DNA of 64,000 nt, from contig NC_133970.1 in assembly GCF_031877795.1 (NCBI RefSeq), positions 48,986,828-49,050,827 on the forward strand, written 5' to 3'. Numbering within the stretch: position 1 is the stretch's first letter; each line of letters starts with the position of its first letter. Source of the stretch: Strix aluco (taxonomy: Eukaryota; Chordata; Aves; Strigiformes; Strigidae). The notes beneath the pieces are model-generated. The model was not told the origin of the DNA. It saw only the letters and a program-made list of their open reading frames with translations, and ran no database searches. Below, one piece after another: positions 30,301 through 42,281 of this stretch. Made by a program: the position numbers and the translations under genes.

Positions 30301-31954
30301 GCCGGGGGCCGGCAGGGAGAGGAGGTTTGCGGTTACTTCAACCAAGCTTTCCTGAGCACTTCCTGTTCTGTCTGCTTTCCTCTTCCCCCGTCCTAACTCA
30401 GATGATATTCATATGGTATTTTGCACAGAGGAGGCTGCTCAAGAGGAGGGCACCCACCCCAATATAAGCCTCTTTTTCCTTGCTCTTCTTCTTGCTCTGC
30501 TCCTTCCCCCTCTTTTTGTTGGAAAAACAAAGTGTGCAGGGTGAATTGATGGCATCCTTTCTCTTGCCAAGCTAGACTGTTTTCGAAAAACTCCTTTTAA
30601 GAAGGCTAGACAATTTCATTCTGTTGGAGAATATAACCCTGATGGTTGCTTGCACAGAGGGGAAAAGCAGAGAGGAATACGGGAATCGTCCTATGCAATC
30701 TCTATTGTTTGAAACTTACCTTATATCAGAAATTGAAGATGAAAACGGTAAGGAAGATTTCACGCTATTCAATGAAAGTTTTGCTTTTCTTGTGTCCCGA
30801 ATAATGGTACGTGCAGGGCTTTGGGGAGTGGGGGAGATTTATGTTGCATTAGGCAAGGTGGATTTAGAGTAATTTCAGAGGGAAACCTTTGATGATGGGG
30901 GAAGGGGGTGCAAGGATTTTCAACCGGGAGTACTGACTTATGAAACACGGTCTCGAATAGTGAAACTTTAAAAATATTTTTTCATACTTAAGTACTAAAT
31001 CGTTGGTAGAAGGAGGAGGGGAAAAAAAAAAACCCACAAAACAGCTCCCAAACCCCAACGAGAACCCACAACTAATCTGGATTGTTTTAAATTTAAAACG
31101 CCCAGCGTTGTTTTGTTGTGCCGTGTCTGTTTTAGCGGTCAGACAAGTGCATATTTTGTACCGGAGCTTGGAAGGTCAGTGTGGCCGCGGTCCCGCAGAC
31201 CGATGCTGGCGGGGATGTTGGGCTCTCACCGGACTCATCAGAAAGATGGAAGCGTGTGGTTTTGATTTACTTCGAGCCGTTTGTGATTTACCAGACTCTT
31301 AATCCCGCGGAGCTGTATCTATCGGTGTGTGTCTGTCTCTGTAGCGGCTCGGGGTTCAAAGGGACTTTGGTAGGGGGAGGTAAGTAGGCTCTCGCTCCCT
31401 GGCGATGTGTGTATGCGGATTTTGTCTTCGCTAATTTTTTTTCATTGTTGTACAAGAGGGGAGAGACAGGAAGACAGATTGACTCTTGTTTTTGTTTGGG
31501 CTGCCGGTGCAACGCGTTTGGGCCAAACGCCAAGAGTCTGGGTCACACGCGTTTTATCCAAATAGATTCAGCGCTGCTGTCTGGAAATGGACTGCTGAAA
31601 GTTAACTTTAGGATTAACTCCACCACAGCAACCAGATCCTTCCCTTCAGTCTCTCTAGGGAGGAGGGCGTGGTTTAGTTTTTTGTTCTTTCCCCTTCCCT
31701 TCTGAATTTTCTTTGAGGGATATGTGTCTGGTGACCTCCAACTTCAATACTAGTATATCCCGCAAAATTTGTTTTTTAAAAAACTTTGTGTGTGTAGAGG
31801 TGTATTTGTGTGTATATAATATACGTGTTGGGCTGTGTGCGTAGACGTTTTTATAGTCTGTTGTTTTCTTGTTTGCTTTTTCGTCGTGTCCCCCCCCTCC
31901 TTTTTTTTTTTTTTTTTTAATTTTTCCTCGGAAATACAATGACAGCTGATCCCT
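30301..31954 (+). other. Region downstream of the promoter island; possible 5'UTR exon ends
   Basis: Consensus splice donors occur at 30747/30748 (AACG|GTAAGG) and 31379/31380 (GGAG|GTAAGT); either could end a non-coding first exon of ADAMTS6. An 82-codon ATG frame at 30624-30872 crosses the first donor and matches nothing I know. A T-rich tract lies at about 31901-31918. Confidence 0.4.
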
Positions 31955-32820
31955 CGACAGGGGCAGAGGGGAGGCGTGGGGTAGGCGGAGGGGAGAGGCT
32001 GTTAAGACAACGGCAGCTGCGTCCTCTCCGGGGGGTGGCCGGCTACGCCGCACATCGGGGCACGCACAGCAACACTTTTTATTCTCGCCTCGGTTTCTGA
32101 TTAATACCCGGTGAGGAAAGATCCATTCTTTCCCTTTGTACGTACACCATCCCCCCTTTCCCCAGCCTCCTCCCCGTCACTCCCCGGACCCCGTTTCTTG
32201 TTTCTTTTCACCAAGTCCTTCCAAGCGCGGTCTATGCGTCCCTGTTTACACCTGGGGAGCTCCCAGGGGCACGGCTAATCCCCGGCTTTTGAAGCCCTAT
32301 AGTGCTCTTCACGGCTAGCCCCGATACCTGTAATTGAATTTGTGTGATTGATGCCCGCCCTCCATATTTCCTTAGCAACTACTCGTACTGCCGGCACGGA
32401 TGGCCGTGCCTTGACGCGGTGCGCCCTGCCGCCTGCCCAGACTGGGGAGGGCTGGAAGGCGGCGGGAAGCTCGCGCCCGGCCCTCCCCTGGCGGGCAGGC
32501 GCGGCGCGCGGGGGTTGAGCCGTCGAGGTGGGACGTGGTGACCCCACCCTCCCTGTCTGCCACGGAGCGGCGGGGCCGTTTCCTTCTCGACGCGTTTGTC
32601 GCTCCCTTCGGTCCGTCGGTTCCGCCCCGAAGCGTAACCCCCGGTTGGTCTGTGTGATCCGGTGCTGCTGTTTCGTGTTGTTTCGGCACCTCTGCTCCTA
32701 CCACGAGACCTCGCCGCCGCTGCGCTCGCGAGAGCCTGGCGGTTCTGTGGTGGACGCCCCTGATGTGGATACCCTGGGGGCGGTGGGGCCGTGGGGCCGT
32801 GGCTGTCCCTAGGTGCGGGT
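31955..32820. promoter_or_regulatory. Second CpG-rich block
   Basis: CpG-dense DNA with many out-of-frame GC frames on both strands, none with domains. Possibly the downstream shore of the promoter island or an alternative promoter. Confidence 0.5.
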
Positions 32821-33929
32821 GGGGGAGGTGGCACGTGTGGTGATGCTCAGCCCGGCTCTGGGGATAGTGGTCTCTTGGCAGCTTGACTGTCCTAAAACTT
32901 CATCTACCTTCAGTTTAAGGGACGCTTTAGTTGCCCAAGACGCCTTAACTATATCTCTTTGCTTAGATGGAGGGTCCCAAGGTGACTGGTCTGAGCAGTT
33001 TGACTAGCTGCACACACCCTGCCCACCCCCCCCACCCCCCTTCTGCCCCAAAGTAGTCGTCTTGTATGTGTTTCGGTGGGTAGGAATCTCATGGCACCAG
33101 TGACAGGACTGCCACTGTCATCAGTAGAAATGCCAGTGCCATGCACCCACTTTGTCACCAGCATACTGGAGACGTTGAAAAACGTCTTGTATTTTTTCTT
33201 TGCTATTTGGCAGAGCTTTTATAATTATTCAGGAACTGTGGTTCTAGGTAAATGTTCAGGAAATGGAACCATACCTGACCTTACTGTGGGTGAACATGTA
33301 GTTCAGCCATGAGGCAGAGGAAACACTTTTTATTGTAAGCTTAGTGGTGACAAAATGTGTCATCTTCACCACAATCAAAAGTGGAATGCTGAATATGTAC
33401 TATCTAGGCAGATAGAAAGAAAAACGGCATAGACAGCAGATACTTTGAGGTTCTTACCTAAGTTGATACTGGAAGTACTATATCTGGAGTTACCAGAGTG
33501 CTTTATCCTTCATGTCTGTGACTACTCCTTAATTCAGAGCATTAATACAGCTACATGTGGCCTATTTGTATTGATGCTCAAGCTGGATATAGTACTTTCA
33601 GAAAGGAGGCTAAAGATTCTTCTGAAACTTTCAGCAAGCTTAATGTGAAAGGAGATTTTTCTTGTGTGAAGCTTAGAATGAGGGAGGCTGTTTTGCACAG
33701 ACCCCTGAAAAGATACTTAGACGTAGGTGACTTGGATGCTGTTGACCAAGGCTTAACATGGGCCAGTGGTGTCTAAATAATGGACATTGTAGTTTACTTT
33801 CAGTATTCTGAGCTAACTAGCACCTTAGATGCTGTAGTTGCAGGAGATCTTAATGTTAGGGTAACTTATGATCAGCTTAACAGGCTGAACATGAGCTCCC
33901 TGTAATGATTTTTTGGCTAAGTAAAAGCT
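32821..33929. other. ADAMTS6 5' intron, no feature seen
   Basis: Ordinary non-coding DNA. A C-rich tract lies at 33020-33045. No exon supported. Confidence 0.4.
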
Positions 33930-34450
33930 GTGAGGCAATGTTATTTCTATATATGGCAATAATGAGCTGTTACTGGACTACAGTGTCCAGTTCTGGTGTC
34001 TGTGCATGAAAAGGGATGCTGACAAATTGGAAAGGGTTCAGAAAAAAGACATCTGGAAACTGGATTGTACAGTGAGGTAAACCAAATAGGTTGAGCTACT
34101 TATCAGGAAGTGTCAAGAGGTGTTTGTATCAGATTATAACTATCCATGCAAGGAGAAGAAAGCAGATTAGCAGACAGGGGTAAAGCAAGATTCAGTGATT
34201 GTAATTTGAAACTGGATGTTCTCAGATTGGAAATAAGGCATATGAATGTAACCAAAGAGTATGGGATTGATTATGTCTCTTCAAAACTTGTAAAAGTCTA
34301 AAAGCTGTAATAAAATATTAGGTAGGAAAGAAAGGTTTTACATGAAACGCCAGACCAGAGATTTTCTTAATATCCTTTGAGGCCTTGCCACATGTGAATG
34401 GCATCACTAAATCCTTATGCTTCCCCAGAAAAAAATACTAAGTCCAAGCT
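33930..34450 (+). mobile_element. Old CR1 LINE remnant
   Basis: Diverged matches to the end of CR1 ORF2: 'tacagtgtccagttctggtg', 'ggaaagggttcagaaaaaag' and 'atgttctcagattggaaata'. Much more decayed than the other copies. Confidence 0.5.
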
Positions 34451-35658
34451 ACGATTGCAAAGTATCTCTAATTCCCTCTACAAACCCAATTAAATCCTGT
34501 GTGCCGTCTTGAAAGATATTTAAAAAGTAGGCATTGGAATGATCAGATTAATCTCATATACATGGTAATAATTAGATGCATTTTGGCTAAGAAGTTTCCT
34601 AATATTCACTGTGATGTTAGTAAATAGAATTTGCATGATACCGATTTCTTCTTGAGATGACACGCTATGATTTTTTTTTTCCTAACCTTTACAAATAATG
34701 CACTGTCTAGAGGGGTATTACCAGTCTGAATGTTGTAAATCACTCCCAAAATTTTAGAAAGGCAAATTTGTCTAGTGTGTGTATAAATGACTATGTATGC
34801 TTTTGGAAATTTGTTTTTAAACAGTTTTCCCTTCTCAGGTGTTCTCTTTCTCCATTGTCTGCCTCTGCAGAATTTGCTCTATACAGAGGTGTACTGAGAG
34901 TGCTAAGAGGACTGATTAAGTACCAGCTGACACAACACATGGTTTGGTATCCCATGATACTGGACTGTTAGTTGGCTGTGTAGACCTTCTGTTTCATCCC
35001 TGGCCATAGCTAAAGCTGCTTTTTAGTATTACTGCAATAGTGTTTTAAATGTAAAAAAAAAAAAGGGGGGGGGTAACATGTTATTTGCTCAATCCTGTGA
35101 CCTGCAAAATGAAAGTAAAAATTATTCTACTACATCAAATTGTAGTTAATATATATACAACAAATATTTAAAAACTTAGAATGTGTATGATGAATAGTTT
35201 CAAATACAGAAATTTGTTCTTTGGTAAATAACAAAATACATGCTGCAGAAAGATCAGACAACTGTACTTTGGATTCTTTCCCAGGTTCTTCCTTTGTCTA
35301 CCAGTGTATTGGGTCTAGTTTTCACTGCTGAAATCAATGAGTGCATAGCACTGATTATAGCTGGAACAAATCTGAACACAGTATTTGAGCAACAAGAAAT
35401 CTTAATTTTATGAATTTGTGTGCCTATTTAACATAAAGCAGATGTGTGTGTCTTAAGTTGTATAGAACTAGTAGTTCAAGGTTAAGGATAATTTATGGTT
35501 TTTGTAAGGCTGTGACCTTGGACCATGAAAGTGATAATGGTTGAATATTATTTCAAAATGTTATATTGCACAGTTCATTATGATGGCTTAGTGTTTTGCA
35601 GTATAGATCTGTTTTAATAGAAAGAATTTGCCTTGACTCATTTTCTTTTGTTTTTCAG
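34451..35658. other. ADAMTS6 5' intron, no feature seen
   Basis: AT-rich intron, with an A12/G8 tract near 35052-35072. It ends with a strong pyrimidine tract and AG at 35657-35658. Confidence 0.45.
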
Positions 35659-35951
35659 GAAAAGAAATGGAGCAAGTTCAGTTAACTATCCAGTCTAATG
35701 TCTTACTGATATCTTAAGGAATCTTGCAAATATTTATTTTGAATTGAGAAAATGACTGCAGATATAGAAGAAAATGCAGGTTGTTGGAAAAGAATACCTG
35801 TCAAAAAGTGAAACATCCAATAGTTAATTTGGAAGTAGTATAAAATACATATACCTGTTACGGTGCAATTCTGGAGTGGAGTTAACTCTGTAGCACACAG
35901 GTAGCCCTCCAAGGAGGGGGGGGAAAAAGCAGCTTTCTGTTTTTCTAAATT
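35659..35951 (+). other. ADAMTS6: ADAMTS6 5'UTR exon segment with upstream ORFs
   Basis: The acceptor 'ttcttttgtttttcag' precedes 35659. The exon continues into the coding start at 35952. Upstream ATGs open short frames: 35667-35717 (16 codons plus TAA), 35752-35811 (19 codons plus TGA) and a third from 35774. They would be met by scanning ribosomes before the true start. The exon start is predicted from consensus. Confidence 0.6.
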
Positions 35952-36048
35952 ATGGAGTTTTTTTGGAAGATGTGGACATGGATTTTGAGCCTAGTCATGG
36001 TTTCATCAGAATTTCACAGTGACAACAGGCTTTCATATAGTTCTCAAG
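35952..36048 (+). CDS. ADAMTS6: ADAMTS6 coding exon 1 (signal peptide)
   Basis: ATG at 35952 starts 32 codons plus one base, ending at donor AAG|GTAGGG. The product begins with a hydrophobic signal peptide ('[13 protein letters not shown]') and the first prodomain residues, as in mammalian ADAMTS6. ADAMTS6 is a secreted zinc metalloprotease of the extracellular matrix, linked to heart development and fibrillin microfibrils in vertebrates. Splice phase 1 matches the next exon. Confidence 0.9.
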
Positions 36049-36820
36049 GTAGGGGTCAGACCTCTAGCTGACAAGAAGCATCAATTTTCACATTGTATTT
36101 GGGTAATATTACCTAAACCATGTTTATATAATTCATGAGATCATATGGGCTCGGCTCTTAGTTTTATCATGATTCATTGTCATGGAAGTTTAAATAGAGC
36201 AAATCTGATTAAATGGTTGTTTTAATTTGTTTTTGTCTACTTTTAGCTGTAGGAAAGCCTTGCAAATTCAGTAAAATGTTGTACTTGGTAATAGTTTAGA
36301 GACTTGCCATAACATCACTAATATGTTTTTAAACTAAGAAGTAAGGTTCTAATCATACTTTGATCCATTAACATTCATAGTTTTTTAATGAAATGAAGAG
36401 CAGTTTACATGTTTTTACAATATAATACTTTTACTACTGTTTTCATTCTTGCAGGTGGATCTAATAGCTTTTGTCTTTGAACGGTATCACTGGGAAGAAT
36501 ATGTCCTCCTTAGGTAGAATTTAGCCCCAAATGTTTACATATTTTGGGTAAATGAGAAAAATTTATATAATTAAAAACTTTTGTATTTCCAGTGACATCA
36601 GGTTAATAGGAAACTGAACATGTTTTCTTGACTTGGAAAGAAAGAAAAGAAAATTTTCTTTTATTTAGTAAAATTCTCCATCTTGCGTTTACCTGAAAAT
36701 GACTTGTGATGAGATTTAGCCAAATGTGGTTTATGTTTATACTACTACTTGTTGCTTCCTGTTATATTTTCTTCTCTTCCATGCCCACTCCCTGGATTGT
36801 CTTACCTTGTGATTACAAAG
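36049..36820 (+). other. ADAMTS6 intron 1 (coding), no other feature
   Basis: A 772-bp intron, GT...AG. Its 3' end is open in frame with exon 2 from 36706, giving a longer apparent ORF that is not real. Confidence 0.85.
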
Positions 36821-37185
36821 AGGAATTCCTGTCTTACCTTGAACACTACCAACTAACAATCCCAATAAGGGTTGATCAAAATGGAGCCTTCCTCAGCTTT
36901 ACTGTGAAAAATGCTAAACCTTCAAGAAGGAGAAGGAGTACAGACCCTTATGACCAAGAACTGGCAGCATCTAAATTATTTTTTAAACTTTCTGCCTATG
37001 GCAAGCACTTTCATTTAAACCTGACTCTCAACACAGATTTGGTGTCTAGACATTTTACAGTAGAATACTGGGGGAAAGATGGACCTCAGTGGAAGCATGA
37101 TTTTTTAGACCACTGTCATTACACAGGCTATTTGCAAGACCAGCACAGTACAAGTAAAGTGGCCTTAAGCAACTGCAATGGTCTG
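36821..37185 (+). CDS. ADAMTS6: ADAMTS6 coding exon 2 (prodomain)
   Basis: 365 bp, acceptor TTACAAAG|AGG and donor CTG|GTAAGT, residues 33-154. Encodes the prodomain that keeps the protease latent: '[15 protein letters not shown]' at the start, an RRRR basic cluster (68-71) that could be an early furin-type site, an N-glycosylation sequon (N99), and '[17 protein letters not shown]'. Highly conserved with mammalian ADAMTS6. Frame intact. Confidence 0.95.
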
Positions 37186-37785
37186 GTAAGTGCACATTAC
37201 ATGTTCTAGTATAATAGTGTGCTTGTCCCTTTTTAAATTACAGAAGAACTACTTAATTGGCACATCTTTCAGTTTGAGTCCCTGCAAGAAGCAAGCAGAC
37301 AGAAAGGTACCAAGACCCCTTAAAACCTGATCTGGGTCCTGGGGAAAAGTTTTTCAAGATTAATTGTAAGTACCAAGACCCATTTTTGTAGTCCTTTAGC
37401 AGGCAACATTTTCAGTGGTTACAGTGTCTGCACTAGGGCTGCAAGATTAGGTCTGTGCTGAGATCATTGTAGGTTATAAAAATGTTACACACTCAAGGAG
37501 GTGGAGGAAAGCAGTGGGCTGAGTCACAAGTATGTGAGGCTCCTGTCATGCTCTGGAAGCAGCAGCAAGGGTGACACAAGGCTCTTTCTTGGAGAGGCAG
37601 GGATCCTGCAAAGGGGTATAGTGGTAGGCTGTACTCAATATCATCCTCTACCATACAGAAATTCCACTGTCATACAGTGTTGGCAGGGCCTTCCAGAGCA
37701 CTGAGTACAGCTGTTACCACTCCATTCAGATAAATCCATCACAGAGTTATTTTGAAATGATGTTTGCTACTGACAAATATTTTCA
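37186..37785. other. ADAMTS6 intron 2, proximal part
   Basis: Ordinary intron up to a CR1 copy. Short frames only. Confidence 0.5.
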
Positions 37786-39060
37786 CAGAATCACAGAATA
37801 GTCTAGGTTGGAAAAGACCTTGAAGATCATCCAGTTCAACCATTGACCTAACACTGACAGTTCCCAACTACAGCATATCCCTAAGCACTAAGTCAACTTT
37901 ACTCTTAAACACCTCCAGGGATGGGGACTCCCCCCCTGCCCTGGGCAGCCCATTCCAACGCCCAACAGCCCCTTCTGCAAAGAAATCCTTCCTAAGAGCC
38001 AGTCTGACCCTGCCCTGGCGCAGCTTGAGGCCATTCCCTCTTGGCCTGCCGCTGGTTCCTTGGCTCAAGAGACTCATCCCCCCTCTCTGCACCCTCCTTT
38101 CAGGGAGTTGGAGAGGGCCAGGAGGTCTCCCCTCAGCCTCCTCTTCTCCAGACTAAACCCCCCCAGTTCCCTCAGCCGCTCCCCATCAGACCTGTGCTCC
38201 AGACCCTGCACCAGCTCCGTTGCCCTTCTCTGGACACGCTCAAGTCATTCAATGGCCTTTTTGGAGTGAGGGGCCCAAAACTGAACCCACTCATCGAGGG
38301 GCGGCCTCACCAGGGCCGAGTACAAGGGTACAATCCCTTCCCTGTCCCTGCTGGCCATGCTGTTGCTGATACAAGCCAGGATGCCATTGGCCTTCTTGGC
38401 CACCTGGGCACACTGCTGGCTCATTATCAATCAACCCCCCCAGGTCCCTCTCTGACTGGCAGCTCTCCAGCCACTCCTCCCCAAGCCTGTAGCGCTGCTG
38501 GGGGTTGTTGTGGCCCAAGGGCAGCACCTGGTATTTGGCCTTATTGAAACTCCTCCAGTTGGCCTCAGCCCATCGCTCCAGCCTGGCCAGATCCCTCTGC
38601 AGAACCTCCCTACCCTCGAGCAGATCAACACTCCCACCCAACTGGGTGTCGTCTGCAAACTGACTGAGGGTGCACTCGATCCCCTCGTCTAGCTCATCAA
38701 TAAAGATGTTAAACAGGAGTGACCCCAACACCGAGCCTTGGGGGACACCACTCGTGACCGGCCGCCAACTGGATTTAACTCCATTCCCCGCCACTCTTTG
38801 GGCCCGGCCATTCAGCCAGTTTTTTACCCAGCAAAGCGTGTGCCCATCCAAGCCTCGAGCAGCCAGTTTCACCAGGAGAATGCTGTGGGAAACGGTGTCA
38901 AAGGCCTTACTGAAGTCAGGGTAGACAACATCCACAGCCTTTCCCTCACCCAATAAGCAGGTCGCCCTGTTGTAGAAGGAGATCAGGTTTGTCAAGCAGG
39001 ACCTGCCTTTCATAAACCCATGCTGACTGGGCCTGATCATCTGGTTGTCCAAACTAGAAG
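37786..39060 (-). mobile_element. CR1 LINE in ADAMTS6 intron 2
   Basis: The minus-strand frame 38291-39289 includes RT palm motifs: '[17 protein letters not shown]', '[13 protein letters not shown]', 'VPQGSVLG' and 'FADDTQL' (catalytic pair present). The 3' terminal CR1 sequence is at 37786-38090. The 5' end is lost near 39060, inside the RT. Less decayed than most copies here but truncated, so immobile. Confidence 0.88.
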
Positions 39061-40189
39061 ATGTCCATACTAGAAGATTCCTTTTCACAAATTCAGGGGA
39101 ACTCCATGTGGATTCACAGATTTGTCTGAGCATGTCAAACTGCTGGATCCAGACCTTATAGATGTTAGGAGTTGACAGTCTGTAGTGGGACTGGATAACA
39201 CAGGACCTCAAACAATCTGTTTTAGATAATCTTGGGAATGTTGCTTGTAGTAACCTACTTGAGGCATTTAGCTTGTTTCTTAAATTCATGGTATTTTGTC
39301 AAAAATTTCTTGCTGGTCATTCTTATGTCTTAATGATATTTCTTACTTTGGAGCAGAAGTAATGTATAAACTGTTTAAGTTCAAATACAATGGCAAAACT
39401 AAAAAAAAAAAAGCTAATTCCTTTTAATGCTTCAAAAAGGCATTATTTCAATCTCCTTTTGCAACTGAAACTGTGTTGCGCTTAAAGAATAGATAAGCCA
39501 AAAGTGTGGTTTAGAAAGTCGATTCAGATATAATAGCATAATTTCCACTATTAATCAGGCATTCCTGAATGCAGATACAATGGAAGCATCTCTAGCCACA
39601 TGAATTTTCTAAACTCCTAATTAGAATAAAGGGTAGTTGTCACTGAAATAGGTATTTCTTATGTACAGAATTTGGAGTGCTTCTTAAAAATCATTCACTT
39701 AGATTCAACAAGACCACTTGCAACAGTTTAATATTGGAAGAACAGTTTTGTTTGCAAGCAAAATTAATATATGTTAGGTTTAAAATGGTATATATATGCA
39801 GAGCTTATGTGAAGGGCATATGCAAGGAAAGTTGAGTTTCCAGTGCTTGGCTAGCTGCAGCAACTGAGCCCATGCATGTTCTGACTACCTGGTGGCAGGT
39901 GCAAGTTAAAATTTATTTGCAGTTCCTCAACTGATTGTTATTAAAATCTCTTTTTTCATAAACCACCATAGTGTTTGAGTAGATGAGATCATATGTTGAC
40001 TACGCATAGGAAAAATTGGTGATACTTTCCTAACTTTTTTCACTGTTGGTACTTGAAGGAACTGTGATGATAGTTTGCAGACATTCATAATAGTTTTTGC
40101 TTATTTTATATGCAATTTGTTTAGAGAATTAATGCTGCAATTTAGAGCTTGACAATGGTGATGAAAGGGTCAAGTATAGGTAAGAATCA
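39061..40189. other. ADAMTS6 intron 2, middle part
   Basis: AT-rich intron with no supported element. Confidence 0.45.
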
Positions 40190-42281
40190 GGGGAAAGGCC
40201 AGTAAAGCAGATATCATGGTGGGAGGCTGTTCTAGACCACCTAATCAGGACGAAGAGATAGATGAAATATTCTATAAGCAGCTGGGAGAAGTCATACAAT
40301 CACTAGCCCTTGTTCTCATGGGGGACTTCAACTTACCAGATGTCTGCTGGAAATACAATACAGTGTAGAGGAAACAGTCTAGGAGGTTCCTGGAGGGTGT
40401 GGAAGGTAACTTCCTGACACAGTTGGTGAGGGAGCCAACTAGGGAAGGCACCCCACTGGACCTGTTGTTTGCAAACAGAGAAGGACTTGTGGGTGATGTG
40501 ATGGTTGGAGGCCATCTTGGGCATAGCGATCATGAAATGATAGGGTTTTTGATTCTTGGGGAAGTAAGGAGGGGGATCAGCAGAACTGCTACCTTGGACT
40601 TCCAGAGGGCAGACTTTGGCCTGTTTAGGGGCCTGGTTGACAGAGTCCCTTGGGAGGCAGTCCTGAAGGGCAAAGCAGTCCAGGAAGGCTGGACATTCTT
40701 CAAGAAGGAAATCTTTAAAGGTGTAGGAGCAGGCCATCCCCATGTGCTGAAAGATGGGCTGTCGAGGAGGACCAGCCTGGCTTAACAGAGAGCTTTGGCT
40801 GGGAAAAAAAAAAAAAAAAAGAGAGATTATGACTTCTGGAAGAAGGGGCAGGCAACTCAGGAGGACTACAAAGATGTTGTGAGGTTATGCAGGGAGAAAA
40901 TTAGAAGGGCCAAAGCCCAACTAGATCCGGGGAACTACAGGCCTGTTGGTCTGACCTTGGTGCCAGGGAAGGTTATGGAGCAGCTCGTCCTGAGTGCCAT
41001 CACATGGCACGTGCAGGACAACCAGATGTTCAGGCCCAGTCAGCATGGGTTTATGAAAGGCAGGTCCTGCTTGATAAACCTGATCTCCTTCCATGACAAG
41101 GTGACCCACTTAGTGTATGAGGGAAAGGCTGTGGGTGTTGTCTACCTGGATTCTAGTAAAGCCTTTGATGCCATTTCCCACAGCATTCTCCTGGTGAAAC
41201 TGGCTGCTCAAGGCTTGGATGGGCACACACTTTGCTGGGTAAAAAACTGGCTGAATGGCCAGGCCCAAAGAGTGGTGGTGAAGGGAGTTAAATCTGGTCG
41301 GCAGCTGGTCACAAGTGGTGTTGCCCAGGCCTCAGTATTGGGGCCAGTTCTGTTCAATATCTTTATCAGTGATCTGGATGAGGGGATCAAGTGCACCCTC
41401 AGTAAGTTTGCAGACAACACCAAGTTGATCTGCTCGAGGGTAGAAAGGCTCTACAGAGGGGTCTGGCCAGGCTGGATGGATGGGCCGAGGCCAATTGTAT
41501 GAGGTTCAACAAGGCTGAGTGCTGGGTCCTGCACTTGGGGCACAACCACCCCACGCAATGCTACAGGCTTGGGGAAGAGCGGCTGGAAAGCTGCCTGGCG
41601 GAAAAGGACCTGGGGGGGTTGGTCAACAGCCCCCTGAACATGAGCCAGCAGTGTGCCCAGGTGGCCAAGAAGGCCAATGGCATCCTGGCTTGTATCAGCA
41701 CTAGCGTGGCCAGCAGGGACAGGGAAGGGATTGTGCCCCTGTACTCGGCCCTGGTGAGGCCGCCCCTCAATGACTGGGTTCAGCTTTGGGCCCCTCACTA
41801 CAAGAAAGACATTGAGGTGCTGGAGCATGTCCAAAGAAGGGCAACAAAGCTGGTGAAGGGTCTAGAGAACAAGCCCTGTAAGGAGTGGCTGAGGGAACTG
41901 GGGTTTAGTCTGGAGAAAAGGAGGCTGAGGGGAGACCTCATCGCCCTCTACAACTCCCTGAAAGGAGGTTGGAGTGAGGTGGGTGTCAGTCTCTTTTCCC
42001 AAGTACCAAGTGATAGGAGGAGATAAAACTACCTCAGGTTGTGCCAGGGGAGGTTTAGATTGGATATTAGGGAAAATTCCTTCACTGAAGGGATTGCCAA
42101 ACATTGGAACAGGCTGCCCAGGAAAGGGGTTGAGTCACCATCCCTGGAGGTATTTAAAAGACACGTAGACGTGGTGCTTAGGGACATGCTTTAGTGGTGG
42201 ACTTAGGTTAGGTGTTAGGTTAACGGTTGGACTCAATGATCTTAAGGGTCTTTTTCAACATAAATGATTCTATGATTCTAC
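40190..42281 (+). mobile_element. CR1 LINE, plus strand, internally deleted
   Basis: Starts inside the endonuclease ('LVLMGDFNLPDVCW', 'LGHSDHEMIGF'). An A18 tract at 40802-40819 and a deletion near 40925 join endonuclease to RT ('[12 protein letters not shown]'). The RT box reads FADN instead of FADD, so catalysis is lost. The frame 41499-42026 gives the C-terminal part. It ends with the CR1 terminal repeat 'atgattctatgattcta'. Sits in ADAMTS6 intron 2 in sense orientation. Confidence 0.88.

Noticed and set aside
29830..30396. 188-codon frame and overlaps in the CpG island
   Set aside because: Arg/Pro/Ala-rich, open in several frames at once, no domain. Typical of CpG islands.
36706..36820. 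Extended ORF upstream of ADAMTS6 exon 2, with ATG and hydrophobic stretch
   Set aside because: It is intron translated in the same frame. A signal-peptide exon at 35952-36048 and an acceptor at 36820 explain the true structure and phase.
40802..40819. A18 tract as a SINE or processed pseudogene tail
   Set aside because: CR1 coding sequence lies on both sides and no AATAAA precedes it. It is better seen as a tract or deletion scar inside the CR1.
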